A DNA stretch of 64,000 nt from DASRDR01 sp963812945 [NCBI: uncultured Candidatus Rokubacteria bacterium] (GTDB lineage Bacteria; Methylomirabilota; Methylomirabilia; Rokubacteriales). Positions 33,884 through 42,234 of the stretch are shown piece after piece. Position 1 is the stretch's first letter. Every line of letters begins with the position of its first letter. The stretch lies in contig CAWEXD010000008.1 of the NCBI GenBank assembly GCA_963812945.1, forward strand, positions 434,001 to 498,000, given 5' to 3'. Under the pieces are notes generated by a model, which saw only the letters and a program-made list of their open reading frames with translations, was not told the origin of the DNA and made no database searches. Position numbers and translations under genes: made by a program.

Positions 33884-35875
33884 TCAGTAGCACGGTGTCC
33901 CGTAGGCTTGTCGTCCCAGGCGCTCGAGGCGGAAGATCGCCGCCGGCTCCACGCCGGGATCGAGGCGGACGCGCTGCGCGGGGCCCTTCCAGAGCTGTCG
34001 CGCGTCCGTGAGCAGCTCGTGGGCCTGGAAGGTCTCGTCGGGGTCGATCCCGAGCGTCTCGAGGGGCAGGCGCAGCCGCGCCTCGTGCGGCGCGAAGGGA
34101 TCGAGGTTCACGGCCACGAGGACCACGTTCGCGCCGTCCGCGCTCCGTTTCCCGTAGCAGAGCACGTGCTCGTCGTCGCTCTCGTAGAAGACGAGGTTCC
34201 GGTACTCGTGGAGCGCCCGGTTCTCCCGCCGGATCTGGTTGAGCCGCGTGACGTACGGGGTGATGTGTCCCGGCCTGTTCCAGTCCCGCGCCTTGATCTC
34301 GTACTTCTCCGAGTCCAGATACTCCTCGGTCCCGGGTATGGCCGCGCTCTCGCAGAGCTCGTACCCGCTGTAGATTCCGTAGAGGGGCGAGAGCGTCGCC
34401 GCCAGCGCGAGCCGCATGCGGAAGGCCGGCGGCCCGCCCTGCTGCAGGATGGGAGGGAGGATGTCCGGCGTGTTCGCGAAGAAGTTCCCGCGGAAGTACT
34501 CCGCCATCTCGCCCCGGGTCAGCTCGGTCAGGTAGTCCGCCAGCTCCTGCTTGAAGTTCCGCCAGGTGAAGTAGGTGTAGGACTGGCTGAAGCCGACCTT
34601 CGCGAGGGCCTGCATGACGCGGGGCCGCGTGAAGGCCTCGGCGAGGAAGATCACGTCGGGGTGCACCGCCTGGACCTCCGCGATGAGCCACGTCCAGAAC
34701 GGGACCGGCTTGGTGTGCGGATTGTCCACCCGGAAGATCCGGACGCCCTGCTCGATCCAGAAGAGGAGGATCCCTTTGGCTTCCTCCCAGAGCGCCTCGC
34801 GCTCGCGGCCGTAGAAGTTCAGGGGGTAGATGTCCTGGTACTTCTTCGGCGGGTTCTCGGCGTACTTGATGCTTCCGTCCGGGCGGTGGTGAAACCACTC
34901 GGGGTGCTCCGTCACCCAGGGGTGATCCGGCGAGCACTGGAGCGCGTAGTCGAGCGCGATCTCGAGCCCGTGATCCCGGGCGGCCCGGAGGAAGGCGCGG
35001 AAGTCCGCCAGCGTGCCGAGCGCCGGCTCGATGGCCTTGTGGCCGCCGTGCTCGTTGCCGATCGCCCAAGGGGATCCGGGGTCGTCGGGGCTCGCCTCGA
35101 GCGTGTTGTTGCGGCCCTTGCGGAAGCTCCGGCCGATCGGGTGGATCGGAGGCAGGTAGACCACGTCGAAGCCCATGGCGGCGATGTCGGGAAGCCGCCC
35201 GATGCAATCCCGGAAGGTGCCGTGACGACCCGGCACCAGGCTCTGGGAGCGGGGGAACAGCTCGTACCAGGCGGCGAACCGTGCGAGGGGCCGGTCCACG
35301 ACCACCTCGAGCTCCCGGTCGTATCCCGTCGACGCCGCGCGGTCGGGGTAGGTGTCGAGGATCTCCGCGACCTCCTCGTTGAGCAGCAGGCGCGCTCGGC
35401 GGGCCGCGTCCTCGGTGCCCTCGAACTCGGCGAGGCGCGCCTCGAGCCGCCGGCGATCGGCTCCCATCACGCGGGTCAGGGCTCCCCGCAGCAGGACGGC
35501 GCCCTCGAGCAGCTCGCTCGCGACGTCCATGCCCGCGCCCAGGCGCTTGCGGAGGTCCTCGGCCCAGCTCCGGTACGCGTCCGGCCACGCCTCGAGAGTG
35601 TAGACGTAGCGCGTGTTCTCCTCGAGCGTGAACCGGCCCGCCCACCGATCGTTGCCCAGGGGCTCCATGGGCACCTCGTGCCACGCCGTGTCCTTCACGG
35701 TCCGGTAGCGGACCCGGGCGGCCAGGGCGCCGTGGCCCTCCTGGAGGACGTCGGCCGTGACCTCGAGGGTGTCGCCGACCTCGCGCTTGACGGGAAAGCG
35801 CCCGCCATCCAGCTCGGGCCGGACATTGCCGATCCAGATGCTCCGGACGTCGCCTCGCGGCGATCGCTGCGCCAT
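33884..35875 (-). CDS. glgE: Alpha-1,4-glucan:maltose-1-phosphate maltosyltransferase
   Basis: A 663-residue GH13_3 enzyme. An N-terminal beta domain precedes the barrel; DVVYLPPIHPIGRSFRKGRN, the nucleophile motif FRVDNPHTKPVPFW and acid/base motif IFLAEAFTRP are all present, as is GYELCESAA. GlgE transfers maltose from maltose-1-phosphate to linear alpha-1,4-glucan in the cytoplasm. Length and motifs agree with the family. The neighbours supply its substrate (maltokinase; GlgM-type synthase) and maltose (TreS), so a full GlgE pathway is encoded. A branching enzyme GlgB is not in the window. Confidence 0.95.
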   Translation of the reverse strand: MAQRSPRGDVRSIWIGNVRPELDGGRFPVKREVGDTLEVTADVLQEGHGALAARVRYRTVKDTAWHEVPMEPLGNDRWAGRFTLEENTRYVYTLEAWPDAYRSWAEDLRKRLGAGMDVASELLEGAVLLRGALTRVMGADRRRLEARLAEFEGTEDAARRARLLLNEEVAEILDTYPDRAASTGYDRELEVVVDRPLARFAAWYELFPRSQSLVPGRHGTFRDCIGRLPDIAAMGFDVVYLPPIHPIGRSFRKGRNNTLEASPDDPGSPWAIGNEHGGHKAIEPALGTLADFRAFLRAARDHGLEIALDYALQCSPDHPWVTEHPEWFHHRPDGSIKYAENPPKKYQDIYPLNFYGREREALWEEAKGILLFWIEQGVRIFRVDNPHTKPVPFWTWLIAEVQAVHPDVIFLAEAFTRPRVMQALAKVGFSQSYTYFTWRNFKQELADYLTELTRGEMAEYFRGNFFANTPDILPPILQQGGPPAFRMRLALAATLSPLYGIYSGYELCESAAIPGTEEYLDSEKYEIKARDWNRPGHITPYVTRLNQIRRENRALHEYRNLVFYESDDEHVLCYGKRSADGANVVLVAVNLDPFAPHEARLRLPLETLGIDPDETFQAHELLTDARQLWKGPAQRVRLDPGVEPAAIFRLERLGRQAYGTPCY

Positions 35876-35916
35876 GGTGCTCGCTTTGTTCCGATCCCAG
35901 GATAACGCGGTCCCGG

Positions 35917-36732
35917 TCAGGCGGGTTGGCCCTCTACGAGGGCGTGGAGGAGGGCGCGAGCCTCCGGCACGCCGACGAGGTGAATCGAGGCCCGGCTCGG
36001 CCCTGGACCCACGTGAACCGCCAGGGCCCCCGGGGGGAGCGCCGCGAACAGGTCCTCGTCGGTCCGGTCGTCCCCGATGGCGACGAGCAGCGCTCCGGCC
36101 GGCGCGCGCGCCAGGAGGGACGGGACGAGCCGGCCCTTGTGGACCCCCTTGGCCACGACCTCGATGACCTTCGCGCCCGGCAGGATCCTGGCCGGTCGAT
36201 GATCGAGGACGGCCGCCAGCTCGAGCTCCAGGGCGCGGGCCCGGACCGCGCCGAGCGCCGGGTCAGCGGCCCGATAGTGCCAGGCGAGCCCGGCGCTCTT
36301 CTCCTCGACGAAGGCGCCGGGCGTCTCCGCGGCGAAGGCGCGCATGAGCTCGAGGACCGCCGGACGCCATTCCTGAGACGCATGCGTCGCCGTCACCCAC
36401 GCGCCGCCCGAGGGGGCGCGCGACGACAGACCGTGCTCGGCGTGAAGGCCGATCGGCAGCGGGCCGAGCCAGCTCTCCAGCGTCTCGCGGGTGCGCCCAC
36501 TCACGACGTGGACCTCGGTGCGCGGTCGCGCGGCGAGATCCTCGAGGAGCGCGATCACCTCGCGGTCGGGCCCAGCGAGCTCCGGTGTCAGCGCGAATGG
36601 GACGAGGGTGCCGTCGTAGTCGAGCACGAGGAGAAGGGCCGGCGCGGCGCGCAGCCGCTCCGCCAGCGCCTCGACGATCGGGGCGCTCGGCAACCCGGCG
36701 CCCGACTCGTCCAGCGCCCTGGAGCCTGCCAT
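35917..36732 (-). CDS. otsB: Trehalose-6-phosphate phosphatase-like HAD protein
   Basis: A 271-residue HAD-superfamily (Cof/OtsB type) phosphatase. Motif I is VLDYDGTLVPF, motif II HVVSGRTRETLESWLG, then LHAEHGLSSR and KVIEVVAKGVHKGR, with motif IV AIGDDRTDEDLFAAL. These are typical of OtsB. No OtsA is in the window, so its substrate could be trehalose-6-phosphate made elsewhere or the product of the GT-A enzyme in the same run. It is the first gene of the minus-strand trehalose/glucan run. AGGAA lies 5 bases before the ATG inside a small palindrome. Confidence 0.88.
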   Translation of the reverse strand: MAGSRALDESGAGLPSAPIVEALAERLRAAPALLLVLDYDGTLVPFALTPELAGPDREVIALLEDLAARPRTEVHVVSGRTRETLESWLGPLPIGLHAEHGLSSRAPSGGAWVTATHASQEWRPAVLELMRAFAAETPGAFVEEKSAGLAWHYRAADPALGAVRARALELELAAVLDHRPARILPGAKVIEVVAKGVHKGRLVPSLLARAPAGALLVAIGDDRTDEDLFAALPPGALAVHVGPGPSRASIHLVGVPEARALLHALVEGQPA

Positions 36733-36745
36733 CTCAGTTCCTGAG
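36733..36745. promoter_or_regulatory. otsB: Palindrome covering otsB ribosome site
   Basis: CTCAG-TTC-CTGAG directly precedes the otsB ATG. On the mRNA it would form a short 5-base-pair hairpin that includes the AGGA ribosome site. Confidence 0.4.
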
Positions 36746-36868
36746 CACGGGCCGCTTCACCCACCCGGCCGCTCGGAGCCCGAAGGCGCCTGCCTGCCTC
36801 CGACCCGCGCGTCCCGGATTCGTGGCGCATGACCCGCGCCCGTGCCAGGAGTTCATGCCGACAGATCG

Positions 36869-36877
36869 ATGATAGCA
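36869..36877 (-). promoter_or_regulatory. Extended -10 promoter TGCTATCAT upstream of otsB
   Basis: The minus strand reads TGC-TATCAT, an extended -10 element, about 130 bases before the otsB start. The same 12-base block is found at 42144 ahead of the peptide permease genes. No -35 match is seen. Confidence 0.5.
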
Positions 36878-36916
36878 CCGGCCCCCCGGCCGAGGGCGGC
36901 CAACCGACCCCGGCGG

Positions 36917-36946
36917 TTGACGCCGGGGGCGCCGGGCTCCTAGCAT
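36917..36946 (+). promoter_or_regulatory. Promoter TTGACG-18-TAGCAT for dioxygenase gene
   Basis: A good sigma70-like pair (36917-36922 and 36941-36946) precedes the gene at 36990 and leaves a leader of about 37 bases with its own ribosome site, unlike most promoters in this window. Confidence 0.6.
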
Positions 36947-36989
36947 GACCGGAAGGCCGATTCCAGGGGAGGCCACGGGAGGACGGTCG

Positions 36990-37895
36990 ATGACGACGGT
37001 GGCGGCTCGCTGGTTGACCGAGGAGCAGGTCCTGAGCTATCGCCGCGACGGCTACATGGCGATTCCCCACGTGATCGACGGGTCGAGGCTCGCGGAGCTC
37101 CGGGCGGCGACGGAGGAGTTCGTCGAACGCTCGCGGGCCGTGACGAAGAGCGACTCGGTGTTCGACCTGGATCCCAGACACACGGCGGCCCGGCCCGTGC
37201 TCCGGCGAATCAAGAACCCCGCCGACAACCACCCGGTATACCGCTGGGTCGCCTTCGAGTCGCCGATCCCCGACATCGTGGCCGAGCTCCTCGGGCCGGA
37301 CGTGAAGTTCCACCACAGCAAGCTGAACCTCAAGGCGAGCCACGTCGGAGCGCCCGTCGAGTGGCACCAGGACGCGGCGTTCTACCCCCACTCGAATGAC
37401 GACGTACTGGCGGTCGGGCTCCTGCTCGACGACTCGACACCCGACAACGGGGCGCTAGCCGTCCTGCCGGGGAGTCACCGCGGGTCCATCCACACGCACT
37501 ACGACGCCGCGGGCCGGTTCGTCGGATGCATGCAGTTGGAGGACGTCGCCCGGCTGGATCAGGGCGGCCACGCGCTGCTCGCCCTTCCCGCGGGCAGCAT
37601 CCACATCCATCACTACCGGCTGATTCACTGGTCCGCGCCGAACACGTCGGCCTCCGAGCGCCGGCTCCTGATCAACGCCTACAGCGCCGCGGACGCCATC
37701 GACCAGGGGCCGGATCTGACCGACTCCCCCCTGGTCGGGACGATCGTCCGGGGGCAGGCAGCCCGAACGATCCGGCGCGAGGCGGGCGTGATGCCGATGC
37801 CGCCGGACTTCCGGCGCGGCTACACGTCGATCTACGAGCTCCAGTCGACGATCGACACGGGGGGCAGAGGGGGCGGCGGCATGATGGGTGGCTGA
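36990..37895 (+). CDS. Phytanoyl-CoA dioxygenase family protein
   Basis: A 301-residue Fe(II)/2-oxoglutarate oxygenase. The metal facial triad is in VEWHQDAAFY (His-x-Asp) and YRLIHWSAPN (distal His); the 2-oxoglutarate Arg is in ASERRLLINAY. It hydroxylates an unknown small molecule or lipid in the cytoplasm. The ATG at 36990 is chosen over one at 36945 because GGGAGGA lies 6 bases upstream and the earlier ATG overlaps the -10 box. The tail ends in a Gly/Met-rich stretch. It precedes the peptide-type binding protein gene by about 100 bases. Confidence 0.9.
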   Translation: MTTVAARWLTEEQVLSYRRDGYMAIPHVIDGSRLAELRAATEEFVERSRAVTKSDSVFDLDPRHTAARPVLRRIKNPADNHPVYRWVAFESPIPDIVAELLGPDVKFHHSKLNLKASHVGAPVEWHQDAAFYPHSNDDVLAVGLLLDDSTPDNGALAVLPGSHRGSIHTHYDAAGRFVGCMQLEDVARLDQGGHALLALPAGSIHIHHYRLIHWSAPNTSASERRLLINAYSAADAIDQGPDLTDSPLVGTIVRGQAARTIRREAGVMPMPPDFRRGYTSIYELQSTIDTGGRGGGGMMGG

Positions 37896-37993
37896 GACAT
37901 GTCCCCGCGTCGACGGCTTCTGGGACCGGTGGCGTCATGCGTGAGTCCGCGTGCGCCGACGCACTCCCGACTATCACCGGAAAGGACGGATCG

Positions 37994-39601
37994 ATGAGCC
38001 AGAGATCGAACCTTGGAGAGTCCAGCCGACGCTCCTTCCTGACCGGCCTCGGCGGCGCCGGCGCAGCGCTCCTCGCGGCCCGCGCGCCGGTCGCGAGCGC
38101 CCAGCCCTCCGCCATCAGGCGGGGCGGCACCTTCGTCCAGTCGATCAACTGGACGTACCCGAGCCTCGATCCCCATCTCTCCAGCCAGCCGTTCATGGCC
38201 GGCCACGAAGCCATGTACAACACCCTGGTCCGCTTCGAGCTGGCGGATCCGAAGACCGGCGAGCAGAAGATCGTGGGTGACCTGGCCGAGTCGTGGGACC
38301 AGCCCGACCCGAAGACCCTGGTCTTCAAGCTCCGCCCGGGCGTCGCGTTCCACGACGGCACCCCCTTCGACGCCGAGGTGGCGGCGTGGAACATGCTGCG
38401 CGTCCGCGACCACGCGAAGTCGCAGTGGAAGACGCAGCTGGCGGTGCTGGAGTCCGCGGAGGCCCTGAACAAGGGCACGCTCCGGCTGACGCTCAAGACC
38501 CCGAGTCCGGGCTTCCTGCGCAGCATGGGCTACGCGTCCGGCGCCCGGGTGTACATGGTCTCGAAGGCGGCGATGGACAAGCTGGGGGAGGACGGGTTCA
38601 ACCGCGCGCCCGTGGGTACCGGCGCGTTCCGGTTCAAGCAGTGGATCACCGACGACCGCCTCATCCTGGAGCGCAACCCGAGCTACTTCGAGATGGGGGC
38701 CGACGGGAAGCCCTTGCCGTACCTCGATGGCTTCGTGGGTCGCTTCGTTCCCGATCCCACGGTCGCGCTGGTCGACATGCGGGCCGGCGCCGTGCACCTG
38801 GTGGAGTGGGTGGCCACCAAGGACGTCGCCGCCATCAAGGCGGATCCGAACCTCGTCCTCTACGAGCTGCCCTGGGCCGGCCAGAACTACTTCAAGGTCG
38901 GCTTCAACGCCAAGGCCTCGCCCTTCACTGACGTCCGGGTCCGACAGGCGGCGCTGATGGGCATCGACCGGGCGGGGATGGCGAAGGCGCTCGGCTTCGG
39001 GGTCGGCGTGCCCCACCACTATCCCTTCTGGCTGCCGCGCACCCTCGGCTACGACGAGAGCATCCCCAAGAACGAGTACAACCCCGCCAAGGTCAAGGAG
39101 CTCCTGACGGCGGCGGGCCACCCCGGCGGCGTTTCCATCGAGCTCAAGGTCATCGCCCGCGAGCCCGAGAACACGATCGGCGAGTTCGTCCAGCAGATGT
39201 GGGGGGCCGTGGGCATCAAGACCAAGCTGGTCAGCCTGGAGCGCCTGGCCTGGATCGATGCCGTCCGGGCCAATAACTTCCAGGCCGCGTTCTGGCGGGG
39301 CGTCTTCCAGACCGTGGTGGACCCCGACGTGCTCAAGACGCGCATCATGTGCGGCGCCCCGGCGAACTGGGCGCAGATCTGCGACCCCGACATCGACCGG
39401 CTGATGAACGAGGGCGGCGCGACGCTGGATGCCCGGAAGCGCCACGAGATCTATCGCAACGTCTTGCGGTTGATCCAGGAGCGGGCCTATCTCGGGACCG
39501 GCATCGTCATGCCCCTCCTGATGGCGTACCGCAAGGAGGTGCAGGGGCTCACGTTCAACTTCCAGGTGCCCGACGTCAGCACCACCTGGCTGACCAGGTA
39601 G
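37994..39601 (+). CDS. Peptide/nickel-type ABC substrate-binding protein with Tat signal
   Basis: A 535-residue class C binding protein. The N-terminus has a Tat motif (SSRRSFLTGL) and hydrophobic segment, cleaved near ASA; the mature part has the family start TFVQSINWTYPSLDPHLSSQ, GDLAESWDQPDPKTLVFKLR and AALMGIDRAGMAKAL. It delivers peptides or another solute to DppB/DppC-type permeases; these are encoded convergently at 40175-42053. No ATPase gene is in the window. AAAGGA precedes the ATG. The transcript ends at a strong hairpin just after the stop. Confidence 0.92.
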   Translation: MSQRSNLGESSRRSFLTGLGGAGAALLAARAPVASAQPSAIRRGGTFVQSINWTYPSLDPHLSSQPFMAGHEAMYNTLVRFELADPKTGEQKIVGDLAESWDQPDPKTLVFKLRPGVAFHDGTPFDAEVAAWNMLRVRDHAKSQWKTQLAVLESAEALNKGTLRLTLKTPSPGFLRSMGYASGARVYMVSKAAMDKLGEDGFNRAPVGTGAFRFKQWITDDRLILERNPSYFEMGADGKPLPYLDGFVGRFVPDPTVALVDMRAGAVHLVEWVATKDVAAIKADPNLVLYELPWAGQNYFKVGFNAKASPFTDVRVRQAALMGIDRAGMAKALGFGVGVPHHYPFWLPRTLGYDESIPKNEYNPAKVKELLTAAGHPGGVSIELKVIAREPENTIGEFVQQMWGAVGIKTKLVSLERLAWIDAVRANNFQAAFWRGVFQTVVDPDVLKTRIMCGAPANWAQICDPDIDRLMNEGGATLDARKRHEIYRNVLRLIQERAYLGTGIVMPLLMAYRKEVQGLTFNFQVPDVSTTWLTR

Positions 39602-39627
39602 ACAAGACCGCCGAGCGGCGTTCGAGC

Positions 39628-39655
39628 GAGCCGGCCCGCTGCCAAGGGCCGGCTC
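39628..39655 (+). terminator. Hairpin after binding-protein gene
   Basis: A perfect 10-base-pair stem (39628-39637 with 39646-39655) and an 8-base loop starts 26 bases past the stop. No T-run follows. Confidence 0.6.
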
Positions 39656-39769
39656 AGCTGCGTGCGGACGGCGGCAAGCGCCACGCCTACCCACTGGGCC
39701 CCCGCGCCGTCGCTTCCCCGTCGCCCGGCGCGCAGGGTGGCGAGCAGCGAGCAACGATGCGGTCAGCCA

Positions 39770-40162
39770 GCACGGGATGAAAGTGACCGGCGGATCCAAC
39801 TCCCAGAGGGCGTAGTCCGCCGTCAGCTCCTCGCCTGTTCCGATGTCACGACGCGCCACCAGCGTCACCTCATCCGACATCCAGACGTTCGGATCACATG
39901 AGTGGTTCAGCAAGTGCTCGGCCGTCGTGGGGTCGTTCGGAGGCACCCAGACGTGGGTCCCGTCCCTGCGAGACCACAGCTCACCCGGCGGAGCCGTGCC
40001 GACATCGGACGGGAGCAGGACACGGTGCTCCCAGACCGAAACCGTCTCGCCCGCGGCGATGAACGCCGTGGCGAACGTGCCACGGCCGTGAAGTGCCGAC
40101 GGCCGGATCGCCAGACGTGCGTCACGCCATGACGCGGGCATCGGCCAACTCGCCTCGGACAC
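39770..40162 (-). pseudogene. SET-domain protein gene, 3' end lost
   Basis: The first 131 codons encode a good SET domain: RLAIRPSALHGRGTFAT, then LLNHSCDPNVWM (SAM/lysine pocket) and GEELTADYALWE. After DPPVTFIPC the Cys-rich post-SET tail expected in this family is missing and the reading continues without a stop antisense through the whole binding-protein gene to 37832, which is not a believable protein. I therefore call a 3'-truncated or decaying lysine-methyltransferase-like gene. GTG at 40162 has no ribosome site; an in-frame ATG lies at 40141. The DppC-like gene begins upstream on the same strand. Confidence 0.65.
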
Positions 40163-40174
40163 GTTGATGCCGTT

Positions 40175-41080
40175 CTAGCTCTCGCCTCGCTGCCAGAGGC
40201 GCGGGTCCAGGGCGCGGCGCAAGCCGTCTCCCAGGAGATTGAAGGCGAGCACCGTGACGAAGATCGCGACGCCCGGCGCGACCGAGAGCCACAGCGCCTG
40301 CTGCATGTACTGGTAGGCTCCCTTGAGCATCGATCCCCAGCTCGGCGCCGGTGGCTCGATGCCGAGACCGAGGAAGCTGAGCGCGGCCTCGACCACGATG
40401 GCCGAGGCCACCAGCAGGGACGCCTGCACGACGATGGGTGCCGTCACGTTGGGCCAGATGTGGCGGAGCATGATGCGCCCGGGTCCGCCGCCGATCGCGC
40501 GCGCTGCCACGACGAAGTCGCGCTCGCGCACGGAGAGCGCTTGCCCGCGCACCAGCCGTGCGAAGATGGGGGTGAACACGATGCCGATGGCCAGCATGGC
40601 GTTCGTGAGGCCCGGACCGAGGCTCGCCGCGATGGCCAGCGCCAGGACGAGGGTGGGGAACGACCACAGCGCGTCGACCAGGAGCATCAGCAGGTCGTCC
40701 GCCCAACCGCCGTAGTAGCCCGCCAGGAGTCCTATGAACACGCCCGCCAGCAGCGCGAATCCCACCGAGACGACGCCGGCCTGGACCGACGTGCGCGCCC
40801 CGTAGACGATGCGGCTCAGGACGTCCCGCCCGAGCTGGTCGGTGCCGAGCCAGTGCGCGAGGCTAGGGGCCGCCAGGATCCCGGCCGGTTGCATCTGGTT
40901 GGGGTCGTAGGGCGCGATCAGGTCGGCGCCGAGGGCGACCAGCAGCAGCACGGAGACGACGAGGAGCCCGAAACCGGCGCCGCGAGTCGCGACGGCCCTA
41001 CCGAGGAACGCCGCGAGCCGGTGTGGCCGGCTCGCGGCGAGCCAGCGAGCCGACTTGGCCATCGGTGTCGCGCCGGCCAC
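40175..41080 (-). CDS. ABC peptide-type permease, DppC-like
   Basis: A 301-residue inner-membrane protein with about six helices. The family N-terminus LIAPYDPNQMQPAGIL and HWLGTDQLGRDVLSRIVYGA are clear, and the ATPase-coupling EAA loop reads ERDFVVAARAIGGGPGRIMLRHIWPN. It forms the permease with the DppB-like protein encoded 22 bases upstream. The start is GTG with AGAGGAC close by. Confidence 0.92.
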   Translation of the reverse strand: MAGATPMAKSARWLAASRPHRLAAFLGRAVATRGAGFGLLVVSVLLLVALGADLIAPYDPNQMQPAGILAAPSLAHWLGTDQLGRDVLSRIVYGARTSVQAGVVSVGFALLAGVFIGLLAGYYGGWADDLLMLLVDALWSFPTLVLALAIAASLGPGLTNAMLAIGIVFTPIFARLVRGQALSVRERDFVVAARAIGGGPGRIMLRHIWPNVTAPIVVQASLLVASAIVVEAALSFLGLGIEPPAPSWGSMLKGAYQYMQQALWLSVAPGVAIFVTVLAFNLLGDGLRRALDPRLWQRGES

Positions 41081-41102
41081 CGTCCTCTCTGGCCTCCTCC
41101 GG

Positions 41103-42053
41103 CTACCGGTAGCGAATCCGCGGGTCCAGGAAGGCGTAGAGGACGTCGGTCAAGAGGTTGGCCATCAGCACCGCCAGCGCCAGGATCAGCACCACCCCCT
41201 GCAGCATAGGGAAGTCGCGGAAGAAGATGGAATCGGCCGCCAGGCGGCCCAAACCCGGAAGCGCGAAGATCGTCTCCACCACCACCGCTCCGCCGAAGAG
41301 CCGCCCTGTCTGGAGCCCGAGAACCGTGACCACCGGAATCAGCGCGTTCTTGAGGGCGTGCCGTCCGATGACGCGCGCTTCCGGCAGCCCCTTGGCCCGG
41401 GCGACCATGACGAACTCCTGCTGCAGGACCTCGATGAGCGAGGAGCGCAGCTGGCGCATGATCAGGGCGGAGAGCGCCATTCCCAGCGCGAGCGCCGGCA
41501 GCAGCATCGACTGGATGCTCGGCCATAGGCCCTGCGCGAGCGGCGCGTAGCCCGAGGGAGGCAGCACCCTCAACCACACGGCGAAGACGTAGATGAGCAT
41601 GATGCCCAGCCAGAAATCGGGAACCGCCACGCCGCTCATCGCCAGAGCGGTGCCCACCTTGTCGGCCGTCGAATTGGGACGGACGGCCGAGAGGATGCCC
41701 ACCGGGACTGCGATCAGGAGCGCGACCAGCATGGCCATCGCGGTCAGGTGGAGAGTCACCGGGAAGCGGGCGAGCAGCCCCTCCAGCGCCGGCTCCCGCG
41801 TCCGGATCGACCGGCCGAGGTCGCCGCGGAGCGCGCGTCCCAGCCACTTGGCGTACTGGACGGGGATCGGCTGGTCGAGGCCCAGTTCCGCCCGCATGGT
41901 CGCGTACATTGCCTGGTCGCGCATGTTCGCTTCGCCGATGTAGGCCAGGGCAGGGTCGCCTGGCAAGAGCAGGGCGACCGTGAAGGTCACCATGGTGACC
42001 AGGAAGAGGACCGCCACGAAGTAGCCGAGCCGACGCAGGACGTATTCGGTCAA
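41103..42053 (-). CDS. ABC peptide-type permease, DppB-like
   Basis: A 316-residue inner-membrane protein, N-terminus YVLRRLGYFVAVLFLVTMVT, first periplasmic loop ending PIPVQYAKWLGRALRGDLGR, and EAA loop QEFVMVARAKGLPEARVIGRHALKN. The start is TTG with AGGGAG 6 bases upstream. It is first in its operon; an extended -10 element lies about 90 bases before it. The system lacks its ATPases in the window. Confidence 0.92.
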   Translation of the reverse strand: MTEYVLRRLGYFVAVLFLVTMVTFTVALLLPGDPALAYIGEANMRDQAMYATMRAELGLDQPIPVQYAKWLGRALRGDLGRSIRTREPALEGLLARFPVTLHLTAMAMLVALLIAVPVGILSAVRPNSTADKVGTALAMSGVAVPDFWLGIMLIYVFAVWLRVLPPSGYAPLAQGLWPSIQSMLLPALALGMALSALIMRQLRSSLIEVLQQEFVMVARAKGLPEARVIGRHALKNALIPVVTVLGLQTGRLFGGAVVVETIFALPGLGRLAADSIFFRDFPMLQGVVLILALAVLMANLLTDVLYAFLDPRIRYR

Positions 42054-42143
42054 GTCACGCTCCCTGGCTCCCCCCGCCCCGACGCGGCCCCATGACCACG
42101 TCCGCGGCGTTCACGGGCAGCCACGACGCCTCCGGCGGGCCGC

Positions 42144-42152
42144 ATGATAGCA
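42144..42152 (-). promoter_or_regulatory. Extended -10 promoter TGCTATCAT for DppBC genes
   Basis: The minus-strand TGC-TATCAT, inside a 12-base block identical to that at 36869, lies about 90 bases before the TTG start at 42053. Confidence 0.5.
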
Positions 42153-42197
42153 CCGCGTTCGGCCGGTGCGGACGACGCGGCGGGCGGTCCGGCGCGC

Positions 42198-42226
42198 TTC
42201 ACGCGACGTTGGTCCGGGGTGACAAT
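42198..42226 (+). promoter_or_regulatory. Promoter TTCACG-17-GACAAT for sugar permease operon
   Basis: TTCACG (42198-42203) and GACAAT (42221-42226) are 17 bases apart; the ATG at 42235 follows after 8 bases with no ribosome site. Confidence 0.5.
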
Positions 42227-42234
42227 GGTCTCAG

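Noticed and set aside
33002-35905. A 967-codon plus-strand open frame
   Set aside because: Antisense shadow of treS and glgE; no domain or ribosome site.
37832-39769. Continuation of the SET frame through the binding-protein gene
   Set aside because: It is antisense to a well-supported gene and loses all SET-family similarity after about 39770, so only the first part is listed, as a broken gene.
40441-41100. Search for a partner ATPase gene near the peptide permeases
   Set aside because: No Walker A or ABC signature is seen on either strand between 36.9 and 45.4 kb; both ABC systems lack an ATPase in the window.
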